NCBI GenBank assembly: GCA_937923575.1
Contig: CALDUL010000078.1
Coordinates: forward strand, 1 to 37,655
Reading direction: 5' to 3'
Source of the DNA: an uncultured Algimonas sp.
GTDB lineage: Bacteria > Pseudomonadota > Alphaproteobacteria > Caulobacterales > Maricaulaceae
DNA length: 37,655 nt
The notes below the pieces were generated by a model, which was not told where the DNA came from, made no database searches, and worked only from the letters and a program-made list of their open reading frames with translations. The position numbers and the translations under genes are program-made. Every line of letters begins with the position of its first letter. Position 1 is the first letter of the stretch. This document shows, in pieces, positions 34,587 through 37,655 of the stretch.

Positions 34587-35933
34587 TTAGAATGTGCTGG
34601 CGAAGCTGGCGCGCAAGGCGGCGACGGCGTCCGCGCCGTGCAACACGTCTTCGTCTGATCCGACATTGATCGTCAGAAGCGGTGTGAACCAGCCCCGCCC
34701 GACGCCCTGGTTGAGGAGGTCCTCGGCCGAGAGGCAGTGACGCCCGGCTTTCAATCCGAGTTGAAAAGCGACGGGCCCGACACCGTGATAGGATCGGTAG
34801 ATGACTTCGGTGCAGACGAGCCGGTCGGAGGTCGCGAAATCGAAGACGAAGTCGTAGAGCTTACCCGCATGGGTCAGCCCGCGTGCGATGGCCGTGTCTA
34901 TGTCATTGGCGTTGAGTGTCGGGCGCAGCACGACCAGGCTGTCGACCTGCACAGTTTCCGACAGATCGCGGCGGAGCACGCCGTCCTTTTTTGCCTCCAG
35001 CACATCGAAGCCGCCGCCGGCTGCCAGACCGACGAAGAGTGCGCTATGCGGCCAGAAGCCGGGCAGGAAGAGGTTGGACAGCGCGTCGTCGTGACGGGTC
35101 ACGAGAACGTCTCCGGGTCGCAATTCGGTCCGCAGCATGTCCAGATGCGCTGCCGTGATCCGCTTGGGTGCGCCGAGTGGCTTGAGCAGCGGTATCTTGC
35201 GCTCGGCAATATCTGATCCGGAGCTCTCGAATAGATCGAACATGATTTGGCGCCAGGCCGACCAGCCGCGTCTGCGCAGACTGTGGCGGACGAAACCCGC
35301 ATAGCGCTGCAGATGATCGCCGCGCGATGCGCCGGGCAGGTTTAGCCGCTCCAAGATGTCAGCGATCATCTCATGCTCGGGGGAGCTCCGGAGTGCGTCC
35401 ATCACGGCGTCGCGATGGCGGTCGAAGTAATCCCGCGCAGCGTAATAGGGTCGCATCAGCTGCGCGGATGTCAGCTGGCGATAGAGACGGGTGAAGCGCT
35501 TTCGCGGAATACCGTAGCGGCTCTCTTCCTCGTCGAGCTTCTGCCAGACGAGTTCACGTTCACGCGCTAGCGCGATGATCGTCTCTCCCGTGCGCACGAT
35601 AATTTCGGCCCCTGCGAAGGCCACGCCGAAGTCACGCAAGGCGTCCGGCTCCAGCTTTGGCCGCCGACCGCGGAAGCGTTTAAACCGCGCTCCCAGATGA
35701 TCGATCGCGTCATAGAGCGCGACCCGCGTGGCGAGATAGCGCGCATAGGCATCTCTCAGCCGTTCATCCTCGACCGGGTCGTAATATCCCCGCGCTTCGG
35801 CTGCGCGGCTGTCTGCGCGCATACGCGCGAGTTCTTTGGCAGTTGGCAAGGCCGCCATGGCCGCGCGTACCGTTTGCAATGCGGACAGACGTGGTGATGG
35901 GTTGGACGTCGAGCGTTGTGGGTCCACGGTCAT
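34587..35933 (-). CDS. YiiX/YebB-like papain-fold (NlpC/P60-related) protein
   Basis: A 448-residue protein. The first 230 residues are a charged helical domain without a recognised family. The C-terminal part resembles the permuted NlpC/P60 group that includes YiiX/YebB: LRPGDVLVTRHDD, then FWPHSALFVGL with the candidate catalytic His near 295, and YDFVFDFATSDRLVCTEVIY with the candidate Cys near 373. Members are thought to be thiol peptidases, amidases or lipid acyl hydrolases; the substrate here is unknown. No signal peptide or membrane segment is visible, so it is probably cytoplasmic. It lies between the rRNA operon end and tRNA-fMet on the same strand. Confidence 0.7.
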   Translation of the reverse strand: MTVDPQRSTSNPSPRLSALQTVRAAMAALPTAKELARMRADSRAAEARGYYDPVEDERLRDAYARYLATRVALYDAIDHLGARFKRFRGRRPKLEPDALRDFGVAFAGAEIIVRTGETIIALARERELVWQKLDEEESRYGIPRKRFTRLYRQLTSAQLMRPYYAARDYFDRHRDAVMDALRSSPEHEMIADILERLNLPGASRGDHLQRYAGFVRHSLRRRGWSAWRQIMFDLFESSGSDIAERKIPLLKPLGAPKRITAAHLDMLRTELRPGDVLVTRHDDALSNLFLPGFWPHSALFVGLAAGGGFDVLEAKKDGVLRRDLSETVQVDSLVVLRPTLNANDIDTAIARGLTHAGKLYDFVFDFATSDRLVCTEVIYRSYHGVGPVAFQLGLKAGRHCLSAEDLLNQGVGRGWFTPLLTINVGSDEDVLHGADAVAALRASFASTF

Positions 35934-36086
35934 GTTGGCTATCTAGCACGGAAGTTGATGGAGCAAAGTTACAGCTTATGCGTGAGCGTCTGTCACTTCG
36001 CGGCCTTGCAAGGTTTACGACGCCGCACTCTCCCAGGCGAGGCGTACCATCTAGCCGCTACAGCACAGCTCTGCGGAGCGCAGCCT

Positions 36087-36956
36087 CTACTCCGGTATGA
36101 TGTTGCCATGCTCATCTGTCAGCTGGAAGCTGATCTTGGACACGACATTCTGGCGCGTCACACGTTGGCCGCCGGACCAGGCGGGATGGTAGAACCAGAG
36201 ACCTGTCGTGAAGAGGGATGCGCCTTCCAAGACAGGATCGGTACAACTCAAGCGCCGCAGGTTCTGGACGAAGCCATCCGGAGTGATGTCAAATCGCACG
36301 CGACAGTGTCCGCTACGTGTCGCTTCGGGTGGCATATAGGGCGGCAGGCGCAGGCAGGGCTCGGCATCCGCATCCGGCCGTATGGGCGGGCGCGCATCAT
36401 AGGCCGCCGCGCACTGCCCCACACTCAATGACGTCACCTTATAGTTGGCACCGAGATAGGGCGCTTCGACATCGGATCCGTGCCACGCCATCTGTGGCAA
36501 ATGCCCTCCGCCGATTAGAATGACCGGCAAGACGTCTCCCACGCGCCCGGGGAGAGCACAGGGTGTCGTACACTTTGCCAGCGGAGACCCCGTCAGCGGA
36601 TCGAGAAGTACGGCCAGAACACCCGAAGTGGCGACCGGAATCGGGTATCTCTCAGTCATGTCGAGCGGGAGGTCCGCCTCCGCCTTGGCGCTGGCAATGA
36701 AAGCCCGAATATCCTCCGGCAGATTTGTCGTGAAATGAGAATCCAGTTCCTTCAACGTCCGACGGAGTTGGCGTCGATGAAGCGCCTCAACTCTTTCTGA
36801 TCGTGCCGTCGGGACCACGTTATCGCTGTCGTTGGTCACCACCAGGCCGTTGTCGTTCGCGTAATTTATCTGCAGCGCGTGGACACGCGCAGGACCGCTA
36901 AAAACAAAGAGCGCCACGAAAGCGAACAAGGCGAAGAGACGCGGGGTCAGTGACAT
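36087..36956 (-). CDS. TonB C-terminal-domain protein with signal sequence
   Basis: A 289-residue protein. The ATG at 36956 begins a signal-like segment (LFALFAFVALFVFSGPARVHA), which may be cleaved or serve as a membrane anchor. The middle region has no recognised domain. From about residue 190 it reads ATRSGHCRVRFDITPDGFVQ, NLRRLSCTDPVLEGAS, WFYHPAWSGGQ and VVSKISFQLTDEHGN. This fits the TonB C-terminal (energy-transducer) fold, with a cysteine pair often seen in such periplasmic versions. There is no proline-rich spacer as in classical TonB, and no ExbB/ExbD nearby, so it is more likely a stand-alone periplasmic TonB_C protein than a true transducer. Its start is about 130 bases from the 5S gene. 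Confidence 0.7.
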   Translation of the reverse strand: MSLTPRLFALFAFVALFVFSGPARVHALQINYANDNGLVVTNDSDNVVPTARSERVEALHRRQLRRTLKELDSHFTTNLPEDIRAFIASAKAEADLPLDMTERYPIPVATSGVLAVLLDPLTGSPLAKCTTPCALPGRVGDVLPVILIGGGHLPQMAWHGSDVEAPYLGANYKVTSLSVGQCAAAYDARPPIRPDADAEPCLRLPPYMPPEATRSGHCRVRFDITPDGFVQNLRRLSCTDPVLEGASLFTTGLWFYHPAWSGGQRVTRQNVVSKISFQLTDEHGNIIPE

Positions 36957-37006
36957 GCACAGGGAGCAACGCACGCACACCGGTAACACGTTCTAAGCGC
37001 AGAACG

Positions 37007-37037
37007 CAAAAACGCCCCCGACTTTCGTCGAGGGCGT
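37007..37037 (-). terminator. rRNA operon terminator
   Basis: On the minus strand an 11-base stem (37012-37022 with 37027-37037, one G-T wobble) carries a GAAA tetraloop and is followed by TTTTT. It lies about 50 bases past the 3' end of 5S rRNA, so it closes the rRNA operon. Confidence 0.85.
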
Positions 37038-37085
37038 CATCTGTTTCGTTGTAATCGGAGGGTTCGCTGTTCGTGGCCTGGATAA

Positions 37086-37201
37086 ACCGGGCGGTGACCT
37101 ACTCTCCCGTGCCTTAAGACAAAGTACCATCGGCGCTGAGAGGCTTAACGACCGTGTTCGGGATGGGAACGGGTGGGGACCTCTCGCCATAGCCACCCGG
37201 C
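37086..37201 (-). rRNA. rrf: 5S ribosomal RNA
   Basis: The minus strand reads CCGGGTGGCTATGGCGAGAG at the 5' end and carries the conserved CCCGTTCCCATCCCGAACAC and GGTACTTTG segments. It ends in GGTCACCGCCCGG, which pairs with the 5' end. The length of about 116 bases is normal; the ends are set by helix I and may be off by a few bases. Confidence 0.93.
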
Positions 37202-37402
37202 TAATGCAAAGGATGATTGTTAGTCTCCAAGAGAAAACCTCTTGAGGAAACGTAACGGCGTAAAGATATCGTCATTCAAAGTTCTCGGGTCAACTTTCCG
37301 AACGATGCCCGGGTTGAACCTGTGTTGTTTGTTGCAAATGCTTATTCATTTGGGCGAAACGATCGCCACGCATGAACATTTTGGGAGAAAAAATCGAGTA
37401 TA
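37202..37402 (-). other. Internal spacer between 23S and 5S rRNA
   Basis: About 200 bases of transcribed spacer. No tRNA lies in it. It presumably holds processing stems for the 23S 3' end, which cannot be paired because the 23S 5' side is outside the window. Confidence 0.7.
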
Positions 37403-37655
37403 AAGCCAATCGAGTTATTAGTATCAGTAAGCTTCACATGTCACCATGCTTCCACACCTGACCTATCAACGTCCTGGTCTCGGACGACTCTCAAGGGAGC
37501 TCTGGTATTGAGGCTGGTTTCCCGCTTAGATGCTTTCAGCGGTTATCCGTTCCATTCATAGCTACGCTGCAATGCCACTGGCGTGACAACAGCTCCACCA
37601 GAGGAATGTCCACCCCGGTCCTCTCGTACTAAGGGCAGATCCTCTCAAAACTCCT
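37403..37655 (-). rRNA. rrl: 23S ribosomal RNA, 3' end (partial)
   Basis: The last roughly 250 bases of 23S rRNA, running off the right edge. Conserved blocks on the minus strand include the sarcin-ricin loop region with GTACGAGAGGACCGGGGTGG, GGCATTGCAGCGTAGC, GCTGAAAGCATCTAAGCGGG and the final ACTGATACTAATAACTCGA. The mature 3' end is approximate. Confidence 0.93.

Overview
The window looks like a chromosomal segment of a GC-rich alphaproteobacterium. Support comes from the strongly GC-biased third codon positions, the initiator tRNA type, the gene families, and an rRNA operon end (23S-5S). The best guess is a marine Maricaulales/Hyphomonadaceae-type genome. That placement is inference from gene flavour; no phylogenetic test was possible.

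Layout. (1) Bases 1-424: the tail of an unrecognised, lysine-rich coiled-coil gene, followed by an AT-rich stretch with two TGGGGGTA direct repeats. (2) 457-18123 (-): one intact gene of about 17.7 kb, nearly half the window. It encodes a giant secreted surface protein with a signal peptide, about 33 tandem Ig-like DUF7507/DUF11-type repeats, a calcium-binding-like D-rich segment, an SdrD-B-like domain and a C-terminal outer-membrane beta-barrel. A perfect hairpin terminator follows it. A divergent HxlR-family regulator (18585-19040) lies across a 460-base upstream region rich in TTAACAG/CGTTAACA motifs. (3) 19159-21012: a metal module. A CsoR-type repressor with the Cys-His-Cys copper signature is divergent from an outer-membrane-like protein, a His-rich periplasmic HMA protein and a MerT-like membrane protein. 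A palindromic CsoR-type operator lies between them. (4) 21154-25709: a DEAD-box RNA helicase with a DbpA-type RNA-binding domain, mannose-1-phosphate guanylyltransferase and, convergently, UDP-glucose 4-epimerase. A short broken or unstarted reading frame sits between the last two. (5) 26269-33985: metabolic genes. These are an FAD monooxygenase, an MDR oxidoreductase, a valine-degradation pair (3-hydroxyisobutyryl-CoA hydrolase and 3-hydroxyisobutyrate dehydrogenase), an Old Yellow Enzyme family oxidoreductase, ornithine carbamoyltransferase and a DUF2306 membrane protein. (6) 34096-37655 (-): the 3' end of 23S rRNA, 5S rRNA and its terminator, a TonB-C-domain protein, a YiiX/YebB-like papain-fold protein, then initiator tRNA-Met with its own terminator.

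The two parts most worth attention are the giant repeat protein, with its two repeat subfamilies and evidence of recent copying between units, and the CsoR-controlled metal module, whose operator covers the likely start codon of its first gene. The rest is ordinary core metabolism and housekeeping.
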